Of a stretch of 64,000 bases of DNA, positions 27,501-37,500 are shown in pieces. Position 1 is the stretch's first letter, and every line of letters starts with the position of its first letter. The translations under genes and the position numbers were made by a program. Source of the DNA: Bacteroidales bacterium UBA5342 (GTDB lineage Bacteria; Bacteroidota; Bacteroidia; Bacteroidales; UBA5342). A model generated the notes under the pieces. The model did not search any database. It was given only the letters and a program-made list of their open reading frames with translations, and was not told the DNA's origin. Location: the NCBI GenBank assembly GCA_002408065.1, contig DHQI01000055.1, positions 36,780 to 100,779 of the forward strand, written 5' to 3'.

Positions 27501-28926
27501 GGGCAATATCCTCATAAGCTGAGCTCATATCTGCTTTAGATAGATAAAGGCGATATTTAAAAGTATAGCTCTCTCCTGCTTCTATTTTAGAGTCATCGTT
27601 CCCAATGATAGGCGCCCAAACCATGGGGCGCACTTTATTCTCATTATCCCGGATGGCTACACCAAACTCGCTTCTTGCAAGTGTACAAGGCATAGGGTCA
27701 AAAGAAAACTCTGAGGCATCGGCTACCACACCATAAGTTATACTATCTTTTGTTGCCAAAGTTGTTGGCAAAGTTGCCAAAAAAGATGGTGTCAAATAAG
27801 AGTCTTCAGGGAAACGCTTTTCTGTAAAAGGTAATGGCTGAAATATTTCATCTACATTATCAATATTTTGAGCTGGTGCCCCATAATAGCCTACCGAAAA
27901 ATATGCACTTATAGAGGGTGTTAGTTGAGCTATCAACTCTGGTTCTGCATCATCTGTTTCTGGCAAACTAAGGGTCGCAGTAAAGCTATAACCACTCTGC
28001 TTCGGGTAAATAAAGGTTATTACATCGCTTGTAGATGTTATATTTTCCGGCACTAACTTCATCAGATTCCCTGCCCGTGAAGTCATATAGTCCAGTTGAC
28101 CTTCGACACTTACTGTTTTATAGTTAAAGTCCTCAGATATTTTAGACAAGCCAATAGATGGCTTTGATACATTTCTAATAACCTGAAAGTTTGGCTCAAA
28201 ACATAACGATGAAGACGAACTCTTTTCTTTCAATTCAAGAGTATTCTCTTTTCCGTTATAAAAGATGCAGTAGATATCATTTTCCAAAGAAGCATTAGGA
28301 ATAGTGTCCTTTGGAATAACAACTCCGGCACCTGGTTCTGCATATAATTCTATTTCGCTTAGTAAAGCATAAACAAAATCACCACCATGATTACTCTTTA
28401 TATCAATACCTATCCAAGTCACTGCAGTAGGAATGCTTGATAAATCTTTATATTCCCCCTTATAATCTTTATTACCAGATGCTTCAGCTAACACATCTGA
28501 TCGTAACAGTTTCCACCGTGCATCCTCAAAACTAAGCTGCGAAATATCAATATCCGATGTAGAATAATAGATATCAAATGCATTAACACCTCTGTTTTTA
28601 TAGCTGGTCCAGTTACCATTCCACAGTTGCATCCCCACCATATTACGGGCTTCATCAAGTCCTAGCTTTAAAGTATGATGTGTAGCCCCTGATTCTTTTG
28701 ACGACCACATATGAGCTGAGGTCGTACTATGAGTTCCATCATCACCAAGGCCAGAACCATTAATAAGGTTCTCAGCCAAACGACTTGTTGATGTATATTC
28801 TGATGAAGCATAAATAGACAAATTATCTAACTTTTCATATTCTCCACTTGAAGGTACCGCATTAACAATAGCTACCAAACTCATTGCTATCAGAATAAAT
28901 ATCAATTTTACACTCTTAATTTTCAT
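24580..28926 (-). CDS. T9SS-exported multidomain protein with orphan alpha/alpha-toroid catalytic candidate
   Basis: This 1448-residue protein has a signal peptide (1-23), a discoidin-like module (about 30-196), then a beta-rich plus helical central region (about 215-960). An Ig-like module follows (about 1125-1205), then a DNRLRE-type module (about 1215-1375) and a T9SS sorting domain ending in KTFMVK. The central region is homologous to the 931-aa PUL lipoprotein. Shared blocks are PAWRLS (749-754), GTSTxxHRxIFMANxAP (about 764-780), FPGYHxNTxRTTVYE (809-823) and IDFPSxFIE (869-877). I recognise no known GH or PL family. The fold pattern and locus suggest a surface glycan-active enzyme. It is the last PUL gene, preceded by a terminator-like hairpin. 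Confidence 0.75.
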   Translation of the reverse strand: MKIKSVKLIFILIAMSLVAIVNAVPSSGEYEKLDNLSIYASSEYTSTSRLAENLINGSGLGDDGTHSTTSAHMWSSKESGATHHTLKLGLDEARNMVGMQLWNGNWTSYKNRGVNAFDIYYSTSDIDISQLSFEDARWKLLRSDVLAEASGNKDYKGEYKDLSSIPTAVTWIGIDIKSNHGGDFVYALLSEIELYAEPGAGVVIPKDTIPNASLENDIYCIFYNGKENTLELKEKSSSSSLCFEPNFQVIRNVSKPSIGLSKISEDFNYKTVSVEGQLDYMTSRAGNLMKLVPENITSTSDVITFIYPKQSGYSFTATLSLPETDDAEPELIAQLTPSISAYFSVGYYGAPAQNIDNVDEIFQPLPFTEKRFPEDSYLTPSFLATLPTTLATKDSITYGVVADASEFSFDPMPCTLARSEFGVAIRDNENKVRPMVWAPIIGNDDSKIEAGESYTFKYRLYLSKADMSSAYEDIARRLYGFGNYRHNALGSLNTALENMVKFAMGPYGEYKESMKGYSYETDIPNSVKNTSSIPILDMAFLLDDSIIFEDRAVPVTEFMLSRESFNYAEDYTTGTGQKAYNSLGDPCSKTTELMSFYAQGKQNSDLFKTLAESQVINASNLALETKWRESIAFYDGEQDDSYLSCIQSGADKYISDRINTKQTGFNYIDHSKSSFWSSLAPKFWEMFESYKRTGLERHLVASQKAARSYAYHIWLAPAVPDVNILCNKGNKAPNYRGGIPINISEEYAPAWRLSAAGLLCEAGGTSTSKHRGIFMANHAPYFMRIGALTGDQFLMDIAKAAMIGRWRSFPGYHMNTDRTTVYEKDDFCHRSIDDLLTTTSMHYSHVWPMIALTFDYLVSDVYARSGGAIDFPSHFIENTAYIYNNLYFKNGHFYGDDNVTLWMPSGLVTSSNKELNYIAARGNGKMYLAFTNQSATTANATITIDAGRVDIIGKKASVREDNTDSGTLSLSGNSFDVKVSANGITTVVIGGVEPQVQFQDVIGYQSYKNKWQQALEISTAAQTRAMIIGFSNEYTRFFAFSDAEKGNYTSVRFKVWFDGELQDEMTDTNYPFEYSEWVPRSVNQVRLKVTNNDGTNDEFVFERTPYTVSATVSGWTSIKQGQEAEIVYETDGEAPWYLRHSDGNDEYERTVSANSFVDLVAPLQTTSYKLVAVVDAAGDTANIVTSEAKVNVIDEFDFNKGFYAIQDAYVYQLGADNNYGSDDELKLRGKGKSQREIILKFDVSELERTGSKYLLGLHFTAASACPVMIGLREVNSSWDEAGVTWNTKPELISSEYIDTIGISEISPSGAYYYFDITDFIKNYTGAGMLSFSVGFLDGNELATLTFPSKEAQSTTVHPCIVSDVGAELSNLIVTANKESDLKIKQTPEELLILSPKNVKRLSVVDMKGVYMKLEKQQNSIATSRLEKGVYILVAETENRSFSKTFMVK

Positions 28927-28979
28927 ACCTTTTTCAATTTAGTACAAACCACACTATAAATGCAACCACACTCTATTAT

Positions 28980-29018
28980 AAAAAAAAGCGTACGATAGTA
29001 TAAAAGCTACCATACGCT
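28980..29018 (-). terminator. Terminator or attenuator between the 537-aa and 1448-aa genes
   Basis: On the minus strand AGCGTATGGTAG pairs, with wobbles, with CTATCGTACGCT over an 8-nt loop and is followed by seven or more T. It lies in the 109-bp spacer ahead of the 1448-aa gene. Confidence 0.7.
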
Positions 29019-29035
29019 CCTCCCCCCTCAAAAAC

Positions 29036-30649
29036 CTATTCTTTTATAAATTTTCGCACAAAGACCTGGCCTTCACTTACCAGTCTAAGAATATAGCTCC
29101 CAGACTTTAATGATGCTATATTTATTTCATCATTTACAACAGCAGAAGACATCACACATTGTCCGGATAAATTATATAACGATACCTGTTCTATATCACA
29201 AGCTCCAGTTACTTTTAAATAACTGGTTGCTGGATTCGGATAAACAGCAATAGCATCCTTGCTTTCAATAGCCTCTTCAAATACTGTTACTCCGGTATTA
29301 TATTCGTCATATATTAACTCAGGCATTGAAGAACCGTTTTCTGTCATCTTCAATTTGTACATTACAGATGATGGAGAGGCTTTTAACAAGAAGTTTAACT
29401 TAGTATCACCATTGGCAATACAGCCATTAATGTATTCTGTCACGTCAAAGGTTAAATATTGGTTAAGATTAGCTTCGGTTACAGCTACCGACATACTACT
29501 ATCTATATGTTCATAAGACTGTATATCTGCCCAACTGGCATTACCCCCATCATATTCACTCTGACCAATACCGTAAATACTGAATGTCGAAGAGAATGAG
29601 GCATCACTTGCATAATACAGATATACCTTGAAAGCAGCATAATTCATACTATCCAAGTCGGCAATATCAAATGAAAACACGCCTTCACGTGAATATGGTG
29701 TTGCATTCTTCAACTCAATATAAGTAATAGTATAAGTATCACTTGCGGACTCCCTTACCATACCATCATTTGTCGGGTTAACTGTAGTATCATAGATATT
29801 AATCAGAGTTGAGTCTGCGTTAACTATTGTATCATTAGCATCAGATAGTGAATCTATCTTTACCATTGTACGTTCAGCAAGAGTCTCTGAAATAGTATAA
29901 GGAGAAGAATTAATATCCGAAACTGTAGTTGCTAACCCATTTAAACTATAGGTAAGTTTCCATGGTGCTGTTCCTTTTAACACAAAAGATATGTCCGTTT
30001 GCGCTCCTGATTCAGCCTGCTCAGGTGCCAAAATACTTCCTTCAAGGTTCTCCACTTCAGAAGGCGTTTCAAAGAGCTGAATTTCACTCAACATCACATA
30101 TGAAAGTCCACCACCATGGTGATCAGTTATTTTTAATGCAATCCAATTAACATTAGAAGGAATATCAGTTAAGCTCTTTCCTTCACCTGCATAAGATGTT
30201 GCTCCACTAGCCATTTCTAAAGAATCACTTCTAAGCAGAGTCCACTGAGCATCAGTAAATGCAACCGAAGACAAATTCGCTGCTGACTGAGCATAATATA
30301 TCTCAAATTTCTTTACACCACGATTTCGATAAGTAGTTCCCCAGTTCCCATTCCAGATATGAATACTATCAAGATCTCTGGCTGTATTTATTTTTATTTT
30401 GAAATATTGATAATCGATTCCCGTTTCAAATCCATATGATGACCACATATCACCACTGCTTGTACTATGTGTACCAGCTTCTGCATTTAGCCCGGCTCCA
30501 TTAATTGCAGAAATTGCCAATCGCGTACTATGCTCCGTTGAAGGATATGCGGTAAGATCGGCGGAAGCTACTTTTGTTAATTCTGCATACGAGTTATTTG
30601 CAAATAACATTACAGCTAATATGGTGAAAAGTATTTTTATTGTTTTCAT
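29036..30649 (-). CDS. T9SS-exported non-catalytic binding protein (discoidin, Ig-like, DNRLRE)
   Basis: Met at 30649 starts a clear signal peptide (residues 1-22, ending SYA); the frame upstream to 30694 is rejected. Modules in order are discoidin-like (about 23-196), Ig-like with GTAPWKLTYS (226-235), DNRLRE-like (about 290-450) and T9SS sorting domain (about 465-537, PNP motif and final VRKFIKE). The same order surrounds catalytic domains in the 1275-aa and 1448-aa neighbours, but no enzyme domain is present here. It is probably a surface glycan-binding protein of the PUL. Cotranscribed with the 649-aa gene across a hairpin-containing 61-bp spacer. Confidence 0.8.
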   Translation of the reverse strand: MKTIKILFTILAVMLFANNSYAELTKVASADLTAYPSTEHSTRLAISAINGAGLNAEAGTHSTSSGDMWSSYGFETGIDYQYFKIKINTARDLDSIHIWNGNWGTTYRNRGVKKFEIYYAQSAANLSSVAFTDAQWTLLRSDSLEMASGATSYAGEGKSLTDIPSNVNWIALKITDHHGGGLSYVMLSEIQLFETPSEVENLEGSILAPEQAESGAQTDISFVLKGTAPWKLTYSLNGLATTVSDINSSPYTISETLAERTMVKIDSLSDANDTIVNADSTLINIYDTTVNPTNDGMVRESASDTYTITYIELKNATPYSREGVFSFDIADLDSMNYAAFKVYLYYASDASFSSTFSIYGIGQSEYDGGNASWADIQSYEHIDSSMSVAVTEANLNQYLTFDVTEYINGCIANGDTKLNFLLKASPSSVMYKLKMTENGSSMPELIYDEYNTGVTVFEEAIESKDAIAVYPNPATSYLKVTGACDIEQVSLYNLSGQCVMSSAVVNDEINIASLKSGSYILRLVSEGQVFVRKFIKE

Positions 30650-30669
30650 AAGGCAATTGTTTTTTATAT

Positions 30670-30704
30670 GGCAGCTTACACAACAATAAATCATGTAAGC
30701 TACC
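30670..30704 (-). other. Strong intercistronic hairpin in the PUL
   Basis: GGCAGCTTACA (30670-30680) and TGTAAGCTACC (30694-30704) pair over 11 bp with one mismatch/wobble and a 13-nt loop. No T-run follows on the minus strand, so mRNA stabilisation or processing is more likely than termination. Confidence 0.5.
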
Positions 30705-30710
30705 TTATTA

Positions 30711-32660
30711 TTATTTCTTAATTATCATTTGACTTACACTACGTTGGCTATTGCTTAACTTCACAATATAATGGCCACTTGCCAAACGAGTCACATCAAT
30801 CGAATTATCCTCCAACTGACTGGCCAATAATAGCTGGCCTTGCAAACTATAAACTGTAGCAGTCGTGAATTTTTCTTCTCCACAGATGTAAATCATATTT
30901 TCAACAGGGTTTGGAGCTAAAACAACTTTAGCATCCAACTTGATCTCTTGAAGATCGGATGTCTCAGGCATTTGGAAAGTAATAGAAGGTCTCCAACCAA
31001 CATTATTGTTAGCCATATCTTTAAACTTAGCAAGTAGACTATATGCATCATTCGAAACTGAAAGTATAATAGTGAACTGATTCTTTTTCCCTAAAATATC
31101 GCTAACAAAAACATCATTGATATCCCACTCTACATGTGTATTTATCATTGTTGGATTTACACTTAATGCTTGTGCCAAAGGTGTACGCTCTGAAACCTCT
31201 GTACGAGTAGTCCATATCATATCATCGCCGTATAGACCATCAGTGTAATCACAATTAATGCTTAATGTGGTATCCGGAGAGCTCTGTTTGCTGTTACCTG
31301 CTAAACCATACATATACATTTTCAACTTCATATTTTCTGCTTCAGCAGGAATCTCATTAAGACCTAAATCAAAAGCCAGATAGATCTCTTTCGTGTAATA
31401 TGGTGCAGCAGGAACATCTAGACTTACATCCCCCCAAGTATCATACTTTACTTCCAATCGTGAGATATCCAACTGACGATCACCTGCTTCTTCCAGATAC
31501 ATATCTTTTTCAGGATGAATAAAGTTACCAACTATCTCAACCCAAACATCATCAGCTCCTCTACATCCATTCGCATTGGTCACCTCGACAGAAACCTCAT
31601 TAATTCCAAACACAAAAGAAGAATTCTCAACATCAACGGTTAATGTTTGATTCGTAGCGCCGTTAATTATTTTTCCATTATTATACCACTGGTAAGCAGC
31701 AAAACCGTCACCGGCATCCAACACCGTCTCTTCTCCTTCACGGATTTCCTGATCATCGCCTAAATCCTGAGGCTCAGGCAAAGCATTCAAACTTAAATTA
31801 GTGACCGTCACCTGTTGACCATTAGCTGCAGTGATGGTATCCCTATAAGTCCCCGCATCTGAATATGTTTTGGTAGAACGAGGACCGGTAACAACACTTA
31901 AAACATCTCCATCACAAATAGCAGTATCTACAATCACTTCTTCATTCTTAATAAATAAAGCATAGTAAGTAGTAATGCTATCAGCACCACATGCAGTAAA
32001 AGCGCTATCAATATATATACCACTTTCTGTATAACTCATATCTCCAACTTGCAAAGATTCCCCTTCTACCAAAACGGTATCTACTTCAGTTAAGCTTTTG
32101 GGACAATTAGAGCTCACTTCAATATGAGGTTTATTGCTTGTTCCTGTAGCCAAGCTATAAAACTCAAGCATTGTTTCTGCATCATCAGATGATTGCATAC
32201 GAATAGATAGAGCACTTTCTCCTGCAGTGATCGCAGCATTGTATTGCGTAGTAATATCTACAGATAACCAACCTTCTGCTGCTCCATTTACAGTTTTAGT
32301 ACCCAAAACAGTCAATGAGCTTTCATCTGGCTGAGAAGTAAACCCTAAATCCACTGGCAGTGAGCCATTCATCGAGGCAAACTGTACTTGAAAATCTCCT
32401 GATGCACTTGACTTATAAAAATATACTTTAAACTCCACGAGATTGGCGGCCGAACTCTCACTCACAGGCACTTCTACATAACCAACCCTCGCCCAAGACT
32501 TTGTAATATATTTTAATTTAATATTGGCATCATAAAACACGGTTTTGTCTCCCGCATTTTGAACATAACCACTTTTGGTTGCCAATTCAACAACCCCCTC
32601 TGCATTTATCAGCATAAGGCTGAAAACACTTAATAATAATTGTAAAACTGTTCTTTTCAT
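30711..32660 (-). CDS. T9SS-exported modular surface protein with two DNRLRE-like modules
   Basis: This 649-residue protein has a signal peptide (about 1-20). The first DNRLRE-like module (about 22-190) has VSVDIT-type strand patterns. A central region with PKD/Ig-like features (about 195-370) contains AYQWYNNGKIINGATNQTL. A second DNRLRE-like module (about 375-565) and a T9SS sorting domain (about 575-649, APNPVENMIYI, ending QMIIKK) follow. DNRLRE modules are related, as I recall, to carbohydrate-binding family CBM96. It lies directly after susD, the usual place for a surface glycan-binding protein, and no catalytic domain is visible. Confidence 0.75.
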   Translation of the reverse strand: MKRTVLQLLLSVFSLMLINAEGVVELATKSGYVQNAGDKTVFYDANIKLKYITKSWARVGYVEVPVSESSAANLVEFKVYFYKSSASGDFQVQFASMNGSLPVDLGFTSQPDESSLTVLGTKTVNGAAEGWLSVDITTQYNAAITAGESALSIRMQSSDDAETMLEFYSLATGTSNKPHIEVSSNCPKSLTEVDTVLVEGESLQVGDMSYTESGIYIDSAFTACGADSITTYYALFIKNEEVIVDTAICDGDVLSVVTGPRSTKTYSDAGTYRDTITAANGQQVTVTNLSLNALPEPQDLGDDQEIREGEETVLDAGDGFAAYQWYNNGKIINGATNQTLTVDVENSSFVFGINEVSVEVTNANGCRGADDVWVEIVGNFIHPEKDMYLEEAGDRQLDISRLEVKYDTWGDVSLDVPAAPYYTKEIYLAFDLGLNEIPAEAENMKLKMYMYGLAGNSKQSSPDTTLSINCDYTDGLYGDDMIWTTRTEVSERTPLAQALSVNPTMINTHVEWDINDVFVSDILGKKNQFTIILSVSNDAYSLLAKFKDMANNNVGWRPSITFQMPETSDLQEIKLDAKVVLAPNPVENMIYICGEEKFTTATVYSLQGQLLLASQLEDNSIDVTRLASGHYIVKLSNSQRSVSQMIIKK

Positions 32661-32706
32661 AATACTTAATTTTTAAAAGTTAGTAATATATATTCTATTT
32701 CCGCTG

Positions 32707-34518
32707 CTAATAACCAGGATTATTAGCATTAATCAAATCATTAGACTGTATCTCGCTATATGGTATAGGCCACAAATACCCTTTGTTAGCATTAAAGGTT
32801 CTGTTTCTAAAGGTATAAATCTTGAATTTTGGTTCTACATAATCTATGATGATATCATCATAATTTTCCAATTCATTATTATCAAATCCATTATCAGGAG
32901 TAAATATTTTCGCCATTTGATCCCTAAAGGCCTGCTCTGTTTTAAATATTTTATCCAGAAAGTAACTATCACGTTTCAGATAGCGCATCATATTAGATGG
33001 GACAATATCATCCTCTTCCATCTGAGCCAGATTATCATCATTCACCACCCAATAATAAAGATAGTTAGGATCATAACCTCTCCCATCCACATAAGCTTGA
33101 GCTCCTATATCCCAACGCTTAATATCTAAAATTCGGGTGCCTTCGAAAGCAAACTCCACACGTCGCTCGTGCTTTACAACATCCAACAGCTGCTCTTGTG
33201 AGAGACCGGTTCCTTCTACATCTTCTACTTTAGGCATCATCACCCCCGGTCGCTGTCTTACCTGATCGACCAATGCTCTAACTGCAGCATCGGCTGCAGC
33301 ACCATCACGCATACACATGGCTTCGGCTTTCATCAGCAACACATCAGCATATCTTGAAAGTACAATATTAGTTCCTGTCGATTTTTTTCCACGCATAATA
33401 TGCTCCACATTGTAATCCACGTACTTATTAATTCTTAAGCTTGAAAAATTATAAGCTTTTTTATTATATGGAATATAGAAAAGAGTATCACCGTTATTAG
33501 TAAAACCATTGAATTTATAAGGCAAAGCAAAGGTCATCCCTAAACGCGGATCACGGTCAATAAACGGATCTTGAGGATCGAAAGCAGGATTCGTTTCATT
33601 AGCCTTCAATCCCTCAGTGGTATAATAACTAGATACCAAACTATAATCAGCCATAAATGAAGACCAGGAATAAAAATACGTTGTGTAAGGTTCACTCAAT
33701 ACTTCAACCGTCTTGTCCATCATATACTGAATGCTAAAGATAACCTCATTATTAATTTCTGTTTCCGGCTTGAAAAGTCCGGCATAGTCATAATGCAAAC
33801 TATATAGTGCATCATCTATAATACCATCACAAGCATCGATGCATTCATCATAGTCATAGTTATTAAGAGCCACCCAAGCTTTTAATGCCTGTGCAGCAGC
33901 TTTAGTAGCACGTCCATGTTCTGTTTCTTCTTTTGTTGGTAAAACCTGAATGACACTGTCCATTTCCTGATAGATAAACGTAATGATACTATCTTTTGAA
34001 GTACGCGCTATATCTTTACTCTCTAAACCATCGGGTTTCAAACGTAATGGCACATCGCCATAATAATGAATCAGATCAGAATAAAAATAAGCACGAAGAA
34101 AGCGAGCCTGTGCATCGTACTGTTTGCGCAAATCGTCAGCCATTTCTACCTTGTGCATATAAGCTAGTATAGTATTTGCCCTCAGTATCCCCACATAATT
34201 GCGAGTCCATTTACGCTCAGCAAACTGTGAAAACTGGTTATGCCCCTGGTCCCAATATTCTACAACCCCCATCCAGGACTTATCCATAAAACCATTATCA
34301 GTAATAAAATCTGTAATTACTGGCTCAACATTTTGCTTGTCTATACCCTCAAGCCCCATTCCTGTTAAGGCTTTATAAGTGCCATTTAAAGCATAAATAA
34401 TATCATTCTCTGTTTCAAACTCTGAAGGTGAAATAACGTCTTTAGGGGTTCTTAATAGCTGATCTTCGCAAGCAATAAAGATCAAAGCCAACGAAAGTAT
34501 ATATATCAAATTTCTCAT
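32707..34518 (-). CDS. susD: SusD/RagB-family nutrient-binding lipoprotein
   Basis: The open frame begins at a TTG (34536); the ATG at 34518 (MRNLIYIL) starts a lipoprotein signal with lipobox before Cys in LIFIAC. The 603-residue protein has the SusD N-terminal region (LRTPKDVISPSEFETENDI) and TPR-like helices (RAYFYSDLIHYYGDVPL). It ends in the C-terminal SusD domain with RNRTFNANKGYLWPIP, as in the family. SusD lids the SusC channel and captures oligosaccharide at the surface. It follows susC by 28 bp. Confidence 0.95.
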   Translation of the reverse strand: MRNLIYILSLALIFIACEDQLLRTPKDVISPSEFETENDIIYALNGTYKALTGMGLEGIDKQNVEPVITDFITDNGFMDKSWMGVVEYWDQGHNQFSQFAERKWTRNYVGILRANTILAYMHKVEMADDLRKQYDAQARFLRAYFYSDLIHYYGDVPLRLKPDGLESKDIARTSKDSIITFIYQEMDSVIQVLPTKEETEHGRATKAAAQALKAWVALNNYDYDECIDACDGIIDDALYSLHYDYAGLFKPETEINNEVIFSIQYMMDKTVEVLSEPYTTYFYSWSSFMADYSLVSSYYTTEGLKANETNPAFDPQDPFIDRDPRLGMTFALPYKFNGFTNNGDTLFYIPYNKKAYNFSSLRINKYVDYNVEHIMRGKKSTGTNIVLSRYADVLLMKAEAMCMRDGAAADAAVRALVDQVRQRPGVMMPKVEDVEGTGLSQEQLLDVVKHERRVEFAFEGTRILDIKRWDIGAQAYVDGRGYDPNYLYYWVVNDDNLAQMEEDDIVPSNMMRYLKRDSYFLDKIFKTEQAFRDQMAKIFTPDNGFDNNELENYDDIIIDYVEPKFKIYTFRNRTFNANKGYLWPIPYSEIQSNDLINANNPGY

Positions 34519-34546
34519 TTTCAATCTGTTTTTCAATTTCTTTTCC

Positions 34547-37500
34547 TTAGAATTTCAAGTTAACACCTAATGAATAAATTCTCACCTGCGGGTGAAAATC
34601 CGGCGTTATTTTATTAAACGACTTTTCCGGATCGAAACCATCCATTTTGCTAAACAACAAGGCATTTTCCACACTTAAACTAACTTTCATCTCATCAATA
34701 CCATATACCGATACCAAGTCGTCAAAAGCATACGCCAATTCAATATTTTTTATCCTGAAATAAGAGGCATCCTGTAAGTAGTATGAGGATACTATATTGG
34801 CTCTTTGCGAATCATCATACACACGTTGGTATTCTTCCGAAGGATTATCATAAGACCAGTGATTATTAACTATCTCTTTTGAAATATTTCCTCGACCGCC
34901 CCAGAAAGGTGTAGTTAATGCTCCCATTATATACGCATTAGCACCATATACGCCTTGCCCCAAAACATTTAAAGACCAGTTTTTATACTCAGTATACAAA
35001 TTGATAGAATAGATAAGATCCGGTTGAGAACTTCCCATAAAATCAATATCATCTTCGGTTATTTTTCCGTCTTTTTCACCATCAGGACCATTGATATCCT
35101 TAAATTTAATATCTCCCGGTTGCGGATTTGCTATAATAGCTGAAGGATCTACCGAACCATCTTTTAACTTGTATAAACGGTCATAATGATTAATAGTAGG
35201 ATCACTATCGCCTTGCCAGGTAAAATCATCTACCTGATAAATGCCATCTGCTGTCAGTCCATAATAAGAGCCAAAAGGACGCCCAACCTGAGAACGAATA
35301 ATATCAGAAGGAGGCAAATAGCCAGACACAACATCATTATGAGCCACATAACTAAGATCGCCTAAATCCAAGACTTCATTGGTAATATAAGTCAGGTTAA
35401 ATGTGCTATTAAAACTCCAGTTTTTCCATCGCTTATTATACTGAAACGTACTTTCAATGCCTTTATTAATCATCTCTCCAACATTCTGATAAGGTTTAGA
35501 ACTTGTAGAATTGCCCAAACCTAAAGAAAGTGGAACATCCACACGTCCCAAAATACCTGAGGTCAGTTTTTGGAAATAATTTGCTGAAAAAGTAAAAGCA
35601 TCAAACAAGGTCATATCCAAACCAATATTGGTTTGCTCTGATATTTCCCAGACCAGATCATCATTGCCTAAAAGGGAAGTTCCTGTCCCTTGTACTACCA
35701 TATTATCAAAATTATAATATTCTCCTGCAACCATCTCGTCATAAGTAGGATAGTACTCTTTCATCCTTTCATTACCTAAGCGTCCCCAAGAGGCTCTTAA
35801 TTTTAAACTTACTGGCATATCGTCCATAAAGCTTTCTTCTGAAACACGCCACCCCAATGAAAAAGAGGGGAAAGTACCCCAACGATTTCCCTCAGAAAAG
35901 CGTGAACTGCCATCACGTCTAACATTAGCCTCAAATAAATATTTATCTTTATAAGCATAATCGACCCGCCCAAAATATGACATCGTTGAGCGTTCACTAA
36001 TATAACCATCAGTAGAAAAAGTTTCAGGATCGCCAAAAGGGAAATAAGGTTGATTAGCTAAAAGAAACTTCACTGAAAAGAAATCAGAGTTAGTTTTAAA
36101 ATCAAGATATTCGTAGCCTAACAAAACACCAAATTTATGCACTCCTAAAGACTTGTTATAATTCAATGTTCCAGTAAAAGTGCTTGTCGACGACTCTGTC
36201 TGTGTCAAATCATATTGCGAATCAGTCACTGTTGTTGAAACATCTTCATTAGGATTACCAGCTAAAGTCACAGAAGCTAACAAACGTTGTTTTTCATAAT
36301 CATACAGCGTTTTCCCATAAAGCACTTTGGCCTTTAATCCTTTAACAGGTTCCAATTCTGCACTAAGCTGATAACTAAAATTATTTCGCGTAATATCAGT
36401 ACCTCCACCCGCTTCATCGATAGCATAATACTTAGCTTTACCTCCGTATAGTCCTGGTTCATTAGTCGCTGTATCTACCGCCTGTAAGAAACCAATCGGT
36501 GAACTATTGGCATTGTAAGACATCACTGAAGCAGTACTGCTTGACAGTTCTTCTTCATTCTTGTTATACCCTTTTACCGAAAAACTGGTTCTCAACTTCT
36601 TATCCCAAAATTTGGCGTTCAATTTCGCACTGTAAGTTAGTTTGTCAGCCCCGGTACCATAAAGAACACCATCCTGATTAAGATAACCGGTAGAAAATGC
36701 AAAGTTGTAATTATCTTGACCTCCGCTTACCGATGCATAATAGTTTTGCATCATAGCTGGTGAAAAATAGAAATCATATAAATCTACATTCTGCAAACTA
36801 GGGTTAGTTCCATTTTTTATCTCTTCCAATTTATCATCATCATATGGCACATTAGGGAAACCGGAGTTTAAGCGTGCTTCATTTAGCAGAGTAGCATACT
36901 CATAGGCATTTGCCACCTTTGGGAAAGTAGTAACCTGCTGTAGTGAATTCGTAATACTAGCATTGACTTTCAACCCCTTCGTCCCCGATTTTGTAGTAAT
37001 GATAATAACACCAGCAGCTGCACGGTTACCATAAATAGCTGCTGAAGATGCATCTTTCAATACCGACATACTCTCAATATTCTTAGGGTTAACATCATCT
37101 AACTGTCCTTCTATCCCGTCAATAATAACCAATGGATCATTACTGTTTTCGATAGATGACACTCCGCGAATACGAATTTCAGCTTCATCCTGACCGGGCT
37201 GTCCTGAATTTTGTGTTATTATTACCCCTGAAACTTTACCTTGTAGAGCTTGACCAGCATTGGTAATAGTACGTGTAGCAATATCTTCGGTACTAATGTT
37301 TTCTACTGCACCTGTTAAATTGACTTTTTTCCTGGAACCATATCCAACAGAGACAAACTCTTCCAGATTCATCACATCTGAAGTTAATGTCACACTAAGT
37401 GTGGCCTGTCCTTTATAAATTATCTCCTGTGTCTTGAACCCTAATGATGAAATCTGCAACACATCAGATTCGTTAACAGTGATTGTGAACCGTCCTTCAA

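Noticed and set aside
30650..30694. Longer N-terminus for the 537-aa protein
   Set aside because: It adds residues ahead of a clean signal peptide and covers the intercistronic hairpin.
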